A stretch of 64,000 nucleotides of DNA from contig NC_135773.1 in assembly GCF_028453695.1 (NCBI RefSeq), positions 18,910,001 to 18,974,000 of the forward strand. The letters run 5' to 3'. Origin of the DNA: Augochlora pura. Lineage: Eukaryota > Arthropoda > Insecta > Hymenoptera > Halictidae. A program made the translations under genes and the position numbers. The notes beneath the pieces are model-generated. The model ran no database searches and was not told where the DNA came from. It saw only the letters and a program-made list of their open reading frames with translations. This document shows, in pieces, positions 12,486 through 23,455 of this stretch; positions within the stretch are counted from its first letter, which is position 1, and each line of letters begins with the position of its first letter.

Positions 12486-14783
12486 TAAAGACCATTTGGA
12501 AAGCGGTATAATTTTTTTAAAACACGACCAAGTTACTTGAATTTTTTTAGATGATAGGAGAACCAGTTTAGAAGACTCTATATTTTATGCACATATTTTC
12601 TTCTATATATTTTATCTATATATTTTACTAGACTCTAATGGAGAAGTTGTATGTCCGCCGCTGTACTCGTGAGTGCATAATCTATTGCAGCGGGAATGAG
12701 AACGAACGGTTGATCGGACGCGAAGAAAAATCAATTCCAGCATGAGTTTCAATTCGGAATTTGTTTATTAAAATCCCAGCTACGCTTGCATTCTCGATCA
12801 TTCCTCGGGAACGATTCCGCGGCCTTTATAGCCGCCCCGTTCTTCGATAGTCACTTCCAGACGTCATTGTCCGAGGGCGTCGCGCGTAGTTAATGGAATT
12901 CATTAATTCTATCTGACAGAACGGCCATTCCGTTATTCTTATTTAAAGATAGATTGTTCGAATGCCCGGCAGACACGAGATCCATTAACGCCGGCTGAAC
13001 GCCGCGCGCCAGCCCAGCTTTTTCCGCCGCGACTTAACGCCAAGAATTTCTGCTAACGCTTCCTCCGCCCGTTCTCACGGCCTCGCCCGCGCTTCTTGCG
13101 TCCCGGGCTTCCGGGCGATCTGTTTCAAAGTATGCGTCGACGGACGAAAAAATCGCGCCTCCCTCTCCGAACGGACGAGATCGCGAGGATTCCGCCCTGC
13201 GAGAACGTTCGGACGTTGATTATAAAATACGTACGATTTCGGGTGCTCGTGGAACGCGCTCGGCGCCGAGCACGAAATTAGTCTATCTCCCGGTTTAATC
13301 TCGGCTATCTAATTTTGCGAAGCCCTCGTTGCTTAACAATATCTGTCCTGGTAGTTCGCGGGCTTCTCCGGTCGGGGTTCGTATCAGTTAATTAATTCAT
13401 TGCAGAAGTCTCGTCCCGTTGTAGGGGGCCGATGAGGTTAATTACCTGACGGAACAGAAGTTTAAGAGGCCTCCGGTGGCTCGGCGCGGGTATCACCCCG
13501 AACGTCTTTACGAGTTTGTCATCGCTGTCCGCGTCTCCGGGGAGCATCTCGCAGCTATTCGAATCAAGATGAAGCCATCGACTCGGCGCAGTGAAATTTT
13601 CATAGCGCTTACCGTTTCGGTCAGCTTCCGTCTGCCTTCGACGATATTTCCTTGAGAGCTGTATTCTCCGCAGCTACCCGATTGCCGAGAGGACAGCACA
13701 GTTTTGTGCACCGTGATGCACCGATTCGGAAATGCCGTGCACCGACGCGGTTATCTATTCGCCAGGAAAAATAGCGCGAATCTTAACCAGGTCGATGCTT
13801 GCAAATCTATCGATTCATTAACCAATTCTGAATCGTGATCATCGCGGTCGATCCATTAAGAATCGAAACTTGAAATATCAACTTTAAAAACATTGGTTGA
13901 AATACTCTATTTATCTCCATATGCATACTGCATGATTGATAGCACTAATGTGGTACTCGATTTCGTATATCCGATCCGAATTGCAATACTTTAATTCTTA
14001 TGGCACTTTAGAACTGATTCAGCAAAAAAGGTTCTTTGATCAAAAAGCGAGTCAATTTTAAGAGTGCAACATTTATAACGCTACTTATAAGTAATATAAA
14101 AGACGAATAATTTAATTATACATTAATCATCATTTATTAATCAGATATTCAACATTGTGACTGCCAAGCCCATCTTAAAAAATCTGTTCTTCGCACCGAC
14201 TCTCTTTTAAGTAAAAAAGTAATAGTAAGTAAAAGAAAATAATAACAAGTGAATAATACTAATTGAAACCTTTTTTTGTTAGTAATGACAGTCGTTGCGT
14301 TGTCAACGAATTTAAGAAGAACGAATCGAAGTTCAATTCGTAACTGCAAGAACCGATTCGTTTCAAAATCGAATATCCAGGAATCGATGGAAAAAGGTCG
14401 CGGATCTTGACCTTCCCTTTCGCGTTCGAACAACCACGGACGTAAAATAGTTCCGCGACAAAGCAAGCGCACTCGGCCAAACTTCACAAGCATTCGCCGC
14501 CTATAATTCGGCGAAAGGCGTAAGTGCTCGGGAACTGGAACACGCGAATATAGGTGTCGACCTACCCCTTTCCGGTCCTCGCGGCTCATCTTCGGCTTCG
14601 GACGGTGTTGACGTATACTCCCGTTTTACGATCCGCCACGTTGCTAAAAACACTCAGAATTAACACGGCACGTTCGTTTCATCTCGATTCGGACCCGGTA
14701 ACTTATCGCGGTCGCGGCAAACTTTTAATTACAAAAGTGTCTGGGGATTAGACGCGCGAGTTATGGAAATGGTGTATCGTCGA

Positions 14784-15282
14784 TTAACCCTTTGCGGTCC
14801 GATGTCGAGTGTGGTTCGAAGCGTGGCTCGACATCTCTTTGTTTTCTTTCGCGTCCTGTATATAATTTCACGATAAGATAAGAGTTACGGGAGAGAGAAT
14901 CTAAAATAAGCAATTTTTCTCATTGTTTTTTACGGATGAGCTTATTAGCAAAATAACCGAAGAAACAAATGTATATGCTCAACAAATAATTAGCAGCCGT
15001 GAAGTCTCCATGGATTCATTGTGGCATAATTGGTATGAAGTTACTGTTGTTAAAATGAGAGAGCATTCCTTGGTGTCATTATCAATATGGGACTGATGCC
15101 TGTTCGTGATATCAAAGATTATTGGAGTAAAAAATTTAACTCATACATTCCGTTTTATAATAAGATTTTTAAACGCCAACGTTTCCTACAAATATTTAGA
15201 TATCCACAAATATTTACTCCTGAAATCTGCGCGGACCTGCTGAAACGAACTAGTGAAAAGCGTTCGGACCGCAAAGGGTTAA
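14784..15282. mobile_element. TTAA element, 499 bp (TTAACCCTTTGCGGTCCG termini)
   Basis: An 18-bp perfect inverted terminal repeat, TTAACCCTTTGCGGTCCG, bounds the element, with TTAA on each side. The short open frames inside show no transposase motif. It is a clear non-autonomous piggyBac-type element. Confidence 0.85.
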
Positions 15283-15454
15283 ACCCTGAACAGTTCTTTC
15301 GTTTCGAAAACATCGGCAATGTTCGACTGCGGTGGAAACGCGTGCTCGCACGCACTCGCCGATAGCGCATTTTTCTTTCGATAGAGAATTGCGTGCGTTC
15401 GATGTGTTTGAGCGTGAGGGAATGCGAAAAAGAGAAGTAGATAGCAATAGAGAG

Positions 15455-15490
<36 letters not shown>

Positions 15491-17116
15491 TGGAAAGAGA
15501 GAGAAAGCGCTGTATCGACGAAATTGCATCGCTAGTTTTGGAAGTGACGTAAGTGCTTCCGTTCACAAATGGACGCGACCGCGTAATAGCAAAGCTGACA
15601 AACGCTCGACGCTCTCCGCCAAAGCCGTCAGGTATTCAAATTTCATCGAGATCGGCGCGTTCGTTCGACTAATCGTATTCGATTGCTATAGAACAATTGC
15701 GCCGGTAGTCTAAGCGAGTCAACCTGGAAATGGATTCTCGTTTCCGACCGCAAATGGGTGGAAAAGAATCGGTAATACGATTCTAGATGTTCATTTAATA
15801 TAAAATTATATCGATTAAATATCATGTTATATTTAGTATAAATCTTTGTATAAATCTAGAGCAGCCTTTCTGATCTACAGTATTTCCATCTTACAAGACT
15901 CGTTGGATTTCGCAGATTGAGTCTTGTGACTCATACAACAGGTACACTTTTAACCTTTTTCAAATTAAATAAATACGACTCTGTATAAACTATTTTGGAA
16001 CGCGATATAACAATTTTTAGAGGCTCCTCTGAGTCGTTACTAGAGTGGAAAGGGTTAATAGTAGCGGATTGTTAAGGGATTCTTTGAAATAAAAGATTCG
16101 CGTAGAGCAAGACGTGTGTAAATAACTATATTTAAAGAAAAAGGTAGAAGTACAGTGTAAGAAATATACGTGTACGAAAAACGGACAGATGCGTAGTATG
16201 AAATGGATGGTACGAAATGCACGATACGAAGTGCGCTGAAGAACTGCGAAACTAAGCGACAGCCCACATCTTTGTACCCGGAATAGTCGCAGATATATGT
16301 AAACCCTAATTAGGATTCTGCATTTTTGGATGTGGAGATTTTCAGAAATTATTTCGTCGTTTTGCTTTGACACAGATAAACACAATGGTGCTTGTAATAC
16401 CTCGATTCTCTCACTATCTCCATTTCTATATTCCCTCTCTGTCACTAGATACTCCGTTTGGATCGCTGCTTTCATGCTCGCCCTCTATCCGGTAATGAAA
16501 TTCTCTCAACGCATGCCACGCTCGCAACACAAACCATGCACACTCGCGCACGTATTCTCTCATACTCGTGTTGTAAGAAGTGGAGGTGAACCGATTTTGT
16601 CCTTACTCCTGTAATCTTAAATGTTTATTTATCTTATCTTCCGCTAGGTGTGCTCTCGAAAAATTTTCATACCATCGATGCGAGTTTCAGCCCTGGTAAC
16701 CAGCACACTAATGCTATTATAGTAATTCTACGCAAATAAAATTATCATCGATGAACGACCATGCTCCAAATGTGTAGACATTTATTATAGCATCGCAGAA
16801 AACTAAGGGGTGGGTAATCTATTCACCTTTCATTACGCCGAGCTCATATGCGACAAACACTTGCAACATTGACGCCATCTTTCCGATCTTCTTCATCCAA
16901 CATCTCGATAGTTTTTTGAAAACTATGTGTTCAGAATTTAATTTTAATATGATTAATTTGATAAATGGTTGGACACCCATTTTTGTAATGAGAAAACAGA
17001 AACATATCATTTAGATTTAAACATATTATTTAGATGACAAAGAATCGGCGAACCAGCATATTAAGTGACGAGTTCATGGAAGCTTGTTTTGCATTTTGCG
17101 ACATTGGTTGCAAATA
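15283..17116. other. no supported gene
   Basis: An AG tract at 15462 and AT-rich sequence with chance open frames. I see no family motif on either strand. Confidence 0.6.
15462..15488. repeat. (AG)n microsatellite
   Basis: An AG dinucleotide run followed by a G-rich stretch. The overlapping serine/leucine-rich and arginine/glutamate-rich open frames around it are its translations and are not genes. Confidence 0.85.
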
Positions 17117-17176
17117 CAGTGGCCCACATAAGTGTTTGTACACTTTTTAAAACGCAATAACTTTTTTAAAACTGGA

Positions 17177-17428
17177 TTAACCCCTTGCCGTGGCATTTTC
17201 TTTAGAAGTTGCCCGATTAGAATTTCTTCGATCGCACTAAATTCTTAGATGAAAAAGGAAATATTATATTTATCGTGTGCTTATGTCTACTTGAATGTTT
17301 AAATATTGGTAACGAGAGAATAAAATTTTATTCCCAGTTAAAGGTACGGATGAATATCCATACCTAATAACTTATTACTAGAAATCTCCGTCACGAGTCT
17401 GGCTCGTTAAAGTACGGCAAAGGGTTAA
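17177..17428. mobile_element. nested TTAA element, 252 bp (TTAACCCCTTGCCGT termini)
   Basis: The left terminus TTAACCCCTTGCCGT and the right TACGGCAAAGGGTTAA are inverted partners. The right part (CTCCGTCACGAGTCTGGCTC) matches the copies at 4870, 10366, 19159 and 23913. It sits inside the Tc1-like element and is therefore younger than it. Confidence 0.8.
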
Positions 17429-17652
17429 ACGATTTGAATTCTCTTTTAGATGGTAGAACTATTGCACAATGATCGAAATGCTTTTTTTTAATATTTCTAT
17501 TGCTTAGAATGCCAGAGAAGAATAAAAAGAACTTTCGTTGAAATTTTTAAACCTGACCAAATTTTAAAAAATGCCTTTCTTAGATCTCAGTGACTTACAT
17601 ATCTAGTAATTTAGCCCAGTTCCGCTATCATCTAAAGAAGTTCAAATATTCT

Positions 17653-17902
17653 TTAACACTAGATTGCCTAAGCAAGTCATTTTGACTGCTTTTCAATTTC
17701 AATTAGAAAAATAATTATGCAAATTGCAACACAGCTTCTTATAATTTTGTGACCTTTTCTACAACATATAAATGCGTTTATTAATCATTGTTTTTCCCCC
17801 CCCCCCCCCTCCTTCATTTCCGGTATATATATGTGTGTTATACCTATATTGCCGAAAAGCAGTCATTTTCCCGTCTTCAAGTTCCCGTCTTTCTAGTGTT
17901 AA
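17653..17902. mobile_element. nested TTAA element, 250 bp (TTAACACTAGA termini)
   Basis: The inverted terminal repeat TTAACACTAGA is perfect over 11 bp, with TTAA at both ends and CAGTCATTTT/AAGTCATTTT motifs inside. A poly-C run lies at about 17798-17811. It is the second insertion within 17117-17964. Confidence 0.65.
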
Positions 17903-18105
17903 AATTCAATTTTTTTCAATTATTGTGAGTTAAAAGCTGCACGAACACTTTTGTAGGGCCACTGCGTTCCTACTCTATCGTTGTTGCCGTTGACCAGTTG
18001 AGATATCCTGTAAAAAGTGTTTCACTCAAAACGGACAGAAGAAGCCGATCTTGTTTAATAGGATTCACGGACTCGCCGAGGAACCGCTGATCTTTCGTTT
18101 CGCAG

Positions 18106-18203
18106 GGAAACAAAGATTGCGTGGAAAATTGATGCCGCAGTTTTACATGGGATGCAAAATTATACCCATAGGTTTCCACGGCCGGTCTGCTCCGCTGGCT
18201 GCG
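18106..18203 (+). other. possible noncoding or unidentified exon
   Basis: A 98-base interval is flanked by a good acceptor (TTTCGTTTCGCAG) and a consensus donor (GCG|GTAAGTA) on the + strand. The frame through it encodes nothing I recognise. It could be an upstream untranslated exon of dpr, or chance. Confidence 0.15.
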
Positions 18204-19158
18204 GTAAGTACATCTGTGCACCACCGTACTACGACGACGGCAACGGATACAAATGATTCCCTTCTGCCTCGGTAACGGTTATCACGCATCTCGATCCACC
18301 GTCTACGAATCGCTACACGATGCGAGCAGGCGAGAGAGAGTAGGCGAGAGAGTAGGCGAGACCGCCGCGCAGCAGAAACAAAACGCGCCCGTACATAATC
18401 CCGCAGCTTCCTGCAAATTCCGTGCTCGGAAAATGTATCTCGAATGCGATAGAATTCGCTGGTCGTTGGATCGAGGACGAAATTCGCGAACACCTACGAA
18501 CTCGTCGCGGTTCTCTCGAAGCGAACTCGAAGATACTTCGGAATAGTATCGGCCGGTGGTATCGGTGGACGGGCGGCGACCTTGGAAAAGAACCCTCGAA
18601 GTTTAAAATCGCTGGCCGGAACAAAACGATTTCGGCCTCTCGTGGATTGCAATTGCGCCGGCTGATCGATAGAATATTAATCGGGTCGCGTCGACGACAG
18701 AGAGATCGCGCCGAGTCGATTCAGTCTCGTTACGATTCTTGTTTACAGTGTCGAACGCGTAATATTTTAGTTGTCACGGCGCACGCATTTGTCGCTGGTC
18801 GCACTACGATAACAAAAATAAATCAAGCTGCCGTCCGCTCTCCCATCGAATTTGCGAAAACGCCATTGTCCGTCCTATTTCCGATCGAGTTCGTTCTACT
18901 CTGCATCAGGCCGGCCGGGATACGAATACCGATGGGATCGAGCATTTACTAATTGTAAGTAAAATCGATGCCGTGCGAATAGACCGCGGATTTCTGTGCA
19001 AAATAAAATCCAATGTACAGGGTGGTCGGTGAACCGACGATATATTCCTAGCCCGATAACACGCGCCTCTTTAACTCGGAAACCTCGTGAGGCAATCATT
19101 TTGTTTGCTCTTATCAACTGCGTTATAAAAGCCTCTATAAATCGGAATAAAATGTCCT

Positions 19159-19409
19159 TTAACCCTTTACACCACGCTGAAACTCGGAAGAACCGACTGA
19201 AGCGGAGCCCGAGTGTCGGAAACTTGACACACGATATCTTACGACTGAGTGCGAGATAACCGCGTCTGTGTTTACTTCGCACGATGAGTCAGGGCTCGCG
19301 ATACTCGCGTTTAACATGAAATTAAACAACGAGCCTGACTCGTGTTATTCAAATTTAGCTTAAAATTGTCATCGCGAGTCAGACTCGTGAAAATAACGCA
19401 AGAGGTTAA
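19159..19409. mobile_element. TTAA element, 251 bp
   Basis: It begins TTAACCCTTTACACCACGC and ends ATAACGCAAGAGGTTAA. The right half (TCATCGCGAGTCAGACTCGT) is the family's subterminal sequence. The termini are diverged, so this is an old copy. Confidence 0.6.
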
Positions 19410-19639
19410 CTCGAATTATTTTCCACAAGATCAAATGTATGCTTTTATCTCCGTAACTCGAGTTTAAAATAACCAGATCCTCAACAAGTGGAATTTTACC
19501 TGTGTTAGTTAAACTTTTATATCCGTTTTCTTCATTGTTAATTTGTCCTTCTGGAACTCTTAATTCTATTCGATTAAGTATTCTTATTTCTTCCAACGTT
19601 TATACTTTGAGACTGCTGCTATATTGTTTCTATTGGTTA

Positions 19640-20067
19640 GACCATATCTACAGTACTGTTCAATAGTATAGTCGCCATGTTATATATATCTAATTACTAA
19701 CATAGAGCTTGCGCAATGCAAATTTTTGCAACTGTTTGCTACACTATTTGAACACTTAATTTTAGTTCACGATCATGATTACCTGCCTATCCTAAATCGC
19801 ATATGTCTGACAACTCAAAGACAATTGCAGCGCGACTTGCTATTTGTCTACAAGACATTGAACGATGATGTGAACAGTCCTGAAATCTGTGTCCTTTTTC
19901 AAGCACTCGAGTCGCGATCGACTAGTAGAAGAAAGTGTATTACTCTGCAGGAATTCCATCGAATGCTACACGGTCGACACAATTGCATAAATAGGATCAT
20001 CACGAATGGGAATCCTTGCTGGAACAGAGCGAGCTTCTTCGGTGCCTTCACCTCTTTCCGGTAAAAT
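19640..20067 (+). pseudogene. LINE reverse-transcriptase C-terminal remnant
   Basis: The translation shows L-Q-Y-C-S-I-V-(stop)-S-P-C-Y-I around 19650-19690 and then RQLQRDLLFVYKTLND, SRSTSRRK and NCINRI in the open frame from 19726. This is the typical tail of jockey/CR1/R1-type non-LTR ORF2 proteins: R-R-x-x-x-D-L-x-x-x-Y-K-x-L-N...SRSTR...N. It has an in-frame stop and no catalytic core, so it is a dead fragment. Confidence 0.7.
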
Positions 20068-22000
20068 ATAAGATCCTTAAGTTGCGTGTTTTAATACGTA
20101 CATTCTTTGTTCATTATCTCTCGTGGTTATACTTTTATGTCTGCTAAAGTTCTATGTCCGTTAATAATCCTTATATTCGTTAATGACCCTTATGCAAAGT
20201 AAACGTTTTTTAACTCAATTATGAATAACGAGAATGGAATAACGAAGCAGTTCTTCGTTTAATCAACTTAATATACCGAAGTGAGGATATCAATGTTCTT
20301 AGATTTTTCTGTTCTGTTTTTATATTGGTATTTTCCCTAGTTATATTTATCTTTAATAATTTTCCTCGAAAACGGAGTCTTGAAAGAAAAAATATTACTC
20401 TACATTTTTGTCTTCTTTATGTAAATTCTGCTCCTGCCTGTTATATCACGAGTTACTGACTACCCGGTAAATTACTTCAAAGCTTAAAACCCGGATTACA
20501 TCTACGATTATCTTTGTCGTCCCGTCGCGCATAACTCGTAATCTACGTGCAATGAAATTTTACATCGGCGAGCTCTCCTCAGATTTAAATTGCATTGGTC
20601 GAAATGGAAACGCCGAATCGGAACGCGTATGTCCGTTGCAGCCATTCCTGACGTACACCAATCCGTCGACGGTAGTCACAGAGTAAATAAATTAGCAGAA
20701 TCGACTATCGTGTTTTTCAATCGAATCTGTGTTACAATTAGTCCCGCGTTTAGGTGCATATTGAATTGATAGCATCGCCAGGTACAAATCGTCATCTCGG
20801 CGGTCGTTAGCGTGGCAATCCGGGGAGGTGGATGCACCTCGCGAGTGCGTCTCGGCTGCAACGGACCGGCGGTCTCGAAGAAAACGGGGAAGAAGCCGAA
20901 ACAGAATAGGGGAGCGAGGCGGAAAGGGAATAAGGAGAAGGTGAAACGCAAGGTTGAATGCACAACGGTAGAAGTCGAGCAGGGAGAGAGGATGAAGGAA
21001 CGCGGAAAGAGAGAAGATGCCAAGAGGGGAAGAGATAGACGGATAGACAGATAGAGAAAGAGGGAGGAGGGTGATTTGGAAGAAGTAGGAGCCGAAGAAG
21101 GAGGGAAAGAAGGCGAAGCGCGGGGGTGGGTGGACCGGCTGATATACATATAAGCAAGGTATAGACACGTGGGTGAGGCGCAGGCGCGCCGCGACCAACA
21201 CCGCGAGAAAAAGGAGACACGGACACGGCCGAGGGTTGTATAGCACACTATAGCGGTCTCTGGGAGCGGAGTTCGGAGAGGCTGCACGGGGCGGCTGCGT
21301 GCTCGAAACCCGAGCGGCGCGAGCGCAATGTAGTCCCTCGGCTATCCTTGACGCGGGAGCATCGTCGTTTCGAAAGAGCCGCGACCTTTTGCCGTCGCGC
21401 GCGTTCCCTCGAAACGTCCGACGTCAGACGCGCTCCACAACATCCTTCGGTCCCCTCCGGAACCGCTGGAATTCCTCGGTCGGCCCGCGTAAACGCGTGA
21501 GCGCGTGTCCGCCCACGCTTCGTCCTCTCGTTCGCTGTTCTGCTACCTCTATTCGCGCGACGTCCTCTTTCCGCGGGGACAGAGGGAGAGAGTGTGAGAG
21601 TGAGCGAGACTAGCAGCTCCGTCGCATAGTAGTGCAAAACGTGTCGCGAACGATGTGTTGCAGTGACGTAACCGGTGAATCGCGCGATCTCGTTGAACAG
21701 CGATCGATGGGACGCAACCCCGCTCAAGAGGACAGGCTGGCTTAGGCGTCTTCGATCGGCCTGTGAACCCAATCGACACGAGTCCGCGGCCAACCACCGC
21801 CGCTTATCTCGGACAGCGTAATCGCGGTTGCACTCGGTCAGCGCGACGCTTGCTGCCCGCCGCAAGAATCGCGATCGATCTCCAGGATACGCCGGAAATC
21901 GTGGGCCGTTGTTGGAATTTGCCTCATCAGACGAAGCTCGGTAGATAGTGGGCTTGCAAGGACGTTTCCAGAAGATGTTCTAGCCCAGTTTCCTGGCCTA
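20068..22000. other. no supported gene; purine-rich and GC-rich stretch
   Basis: 20800-21150 is strongly purine-rich on the + strand, giving long Ser/Pro/Leu-rich frames on the - strand that are compositional. 21150-22000 is CpG-rich. No motif is recognised; it may be part of an upstream regulatory region of dpr. Confidence 0.5.
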
Positions 22001-22951
22001 CGGTGATCACCCGGAAGAATAGCAAATCTTTGCTCGGATTCGTCGCGTGTTCAGGATTTTAACCAAAACTGGAGCCTTAGAATTGGGCTTCCAGAAGATC
22101 GAGAGGTCTTCTCCCTTGTCCGTCGAGGCGACGCTTCGAAACTGGGTGACCGATCGAACTTGGCACCGTGAAGCCGAACTTCCTCCGAAAACCCAGACCC
22201 ACCTTCGCGATACGATCGGCTCTCTGGAACTCGTTCTTCAAAGGCGAGCTAGCCTCCGCGATCGGCGATCAAACTGGAAACGATGTTATCGAGCCTATTG
22301 TTGTGTGAAAGGAACGTTACATTTCACGTTGAATTCAGTGTACACGGTGTCAACGGTGGTCGCGTGTCGGGGAAACTAGTAGTGCCGGAACAACGCTAGA
22401 GAGTGTTCGAGTGCGTCGCGAGAGGAAACGAGCGGGTTTCATGGGATGTTGCCGACGAGCTGTGCTGTCACTGGATCGCCACGGTCCTGGATTCGCTTTC
22501 GAAGTCCGCGTGGTTCCGAGAGACAACGAAGTTTCTCGTAGATCGTTTGGATCTCGATCGCTGGCAACCAGTGCGGAGAAGTTGAAGGAACGGGGCACCT
22601 AGGAGAGAGATCCCGAAGAGTGACCAGGCTGGATCGGCGGGTCGATAGGTGGCCGCATTATGCGTTCCGAGGACGATTAGCGGCTAGGGCAGAAGGAGCG
22701 AACCGAACGAAGGGAACGAAGGGTAGCGCGGCGGGGATCCGGAAGAATGCAGCGGCCGGGGATGCACAGGCTTTGCGAGAAAATGCGCGGAAGAATGATC
22801 GATGAAACGTCTGGAGCGTCGGGGAAATTACTTTAACGAGTCCCGCCTAATGCATCGCGAACGACTTTGCGGTCGTCAGTGCGACCAGAGGCATAAAAGC
22901 GTCCACTGCCACCTCTCCTCTGTCACCCGCTGTCTCTGCTGCTCACCTCTC

Positions 22952-22982
<31 letters not shown>

Positions 22983-23409
22983 ATCTCTGCCGTTGACGCT
23001 CGGACCTACACGAAGTAACACCGTACCATTGCCAACGAAACACTACTGCCGTTAATTGCGTTCATTAGCGTAGCCCGCGTTAGATCTGCCGACGTTGCTG
23101 CTTTCTTTCGAGGGCAACCCGAGAATCGTATCGAGTTCGCGCGACACGGTGCGACTGTTGTTGTTGTTGTTGGTTTTTAATGAAACTAGTGGTAACAGTG
23201 TTTTGTCGTGTTGCGAAACGAACCAAGAAGAACTCTCTATCGAGAAGAGAATTCGTCGGTCAACGGATCCTGGGAGATGCCACGTTGCTGCGACGCAGCG
23301 AGACACTAACGAATCCCCGACAGGACTGGATGCCCGACTCGACGAAACGCCGTGAGATGCGTGCGAGATAGTATATCAATATGTGAAAGAGCCTCGCCGT
23401 GGAAAAGCG
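22000..23409 (+). promoter_or_regulatory. presumed dpr promoter / 5' untranslated region
   Basis: The sequence just upstream of the dpr signal-peptide exon is GC- and CpG-rich compared with its AT-rich flanks. It carries a (CT)n tract near 22945-22985, which resembles the GAGA/CT-rich tracts of insect promoters. No TATA box or start site can be assigned by eye. Open frames here show no recognisable protein and are treated as chance. The assignment rests on position and composition only. Confidence 0.3.
22945..22985. repeat. (CT)n microsatellite upstream of dpr exon 1
   Basis: Nearly uninterrupted CT repeats about 40 bases long, roughly 430 bases before the dpr start codon. It could bind GAGA-type factors; no direct evidence. 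Confidence 0.8.
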
Positions 23410-23455
23410 ATGTCTCCTTCTCTTCCCGTACTCGTCTGTTTTATCATTTCTTTTG
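23410..23455 (+). CDS. dpr: dpr coding exon 1 (signal peptide)
   Basis: ATG at 23410 opens 15 codons ending in a hydrophobic run (LPVLVCFIISF) and one split base, followed by the donor GTAAG. The split codon g|gt joins exactly to exon 2 as Gly16. This exon was chosen because it gives a signal peptide, a strong donor and the phase that exon 2 needs. A different or additional upstream first exon cannot be excluded, since the 17-kb intron to exon 2 leaves room for one. Confidence 0.75.

Larger units (their letters stand above)
7574..14783. other. no supported gene
   Basis: Besides the repeats listed separately, short direct repeats of GCGATTGAATTTAATCGAAT near 7918 and 8081 are visible. GC-rich blocks at 8760-9280, 10850-11440 and 12650-13800 hold overlapping open frames without family motifs. 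Confidence 0.6.
17117..17964. mobile_element. Tc1/mariner-like element carrying two nested TTAA elements
   Basis: The left end CAGTGGCCCACATAAGTGTT and the right end, reverse-complemented as CAGTGGCCCTACAAAAGTGTT, form an inverted repeat of about 28 bp with a few mismatches, and a TA precedes the left end. CAGTGG-type ends and TA targets are typical of Tc1 elements. Without the nested elements at 17177-17428 and 17653-17902 it would be about 350 bp with no coding sequence. Confidence 0.65.

Noticed and set aside
18422..18952. 176-codon + strand frame with LLRRLIDRIL-like basic stretches
   Set aside because: Arg/Ile/Ser-rich, overlapped by open frames on the other strand; nothing matches a known family.
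20676..21287. Long overlapping - strand open frames (up to 203 codons)
   Set aside because: They are Ser/Pro/Leu/Phe-rich translations of a purine-rich + strand tract. Three frames are open at once and no motif is visible.
21248..21865. 205-codon - strand frame
   Set aside because: CpG-rich sequence with frames open on both strands, Arg/Ser-rich composition and no recognisable domain.
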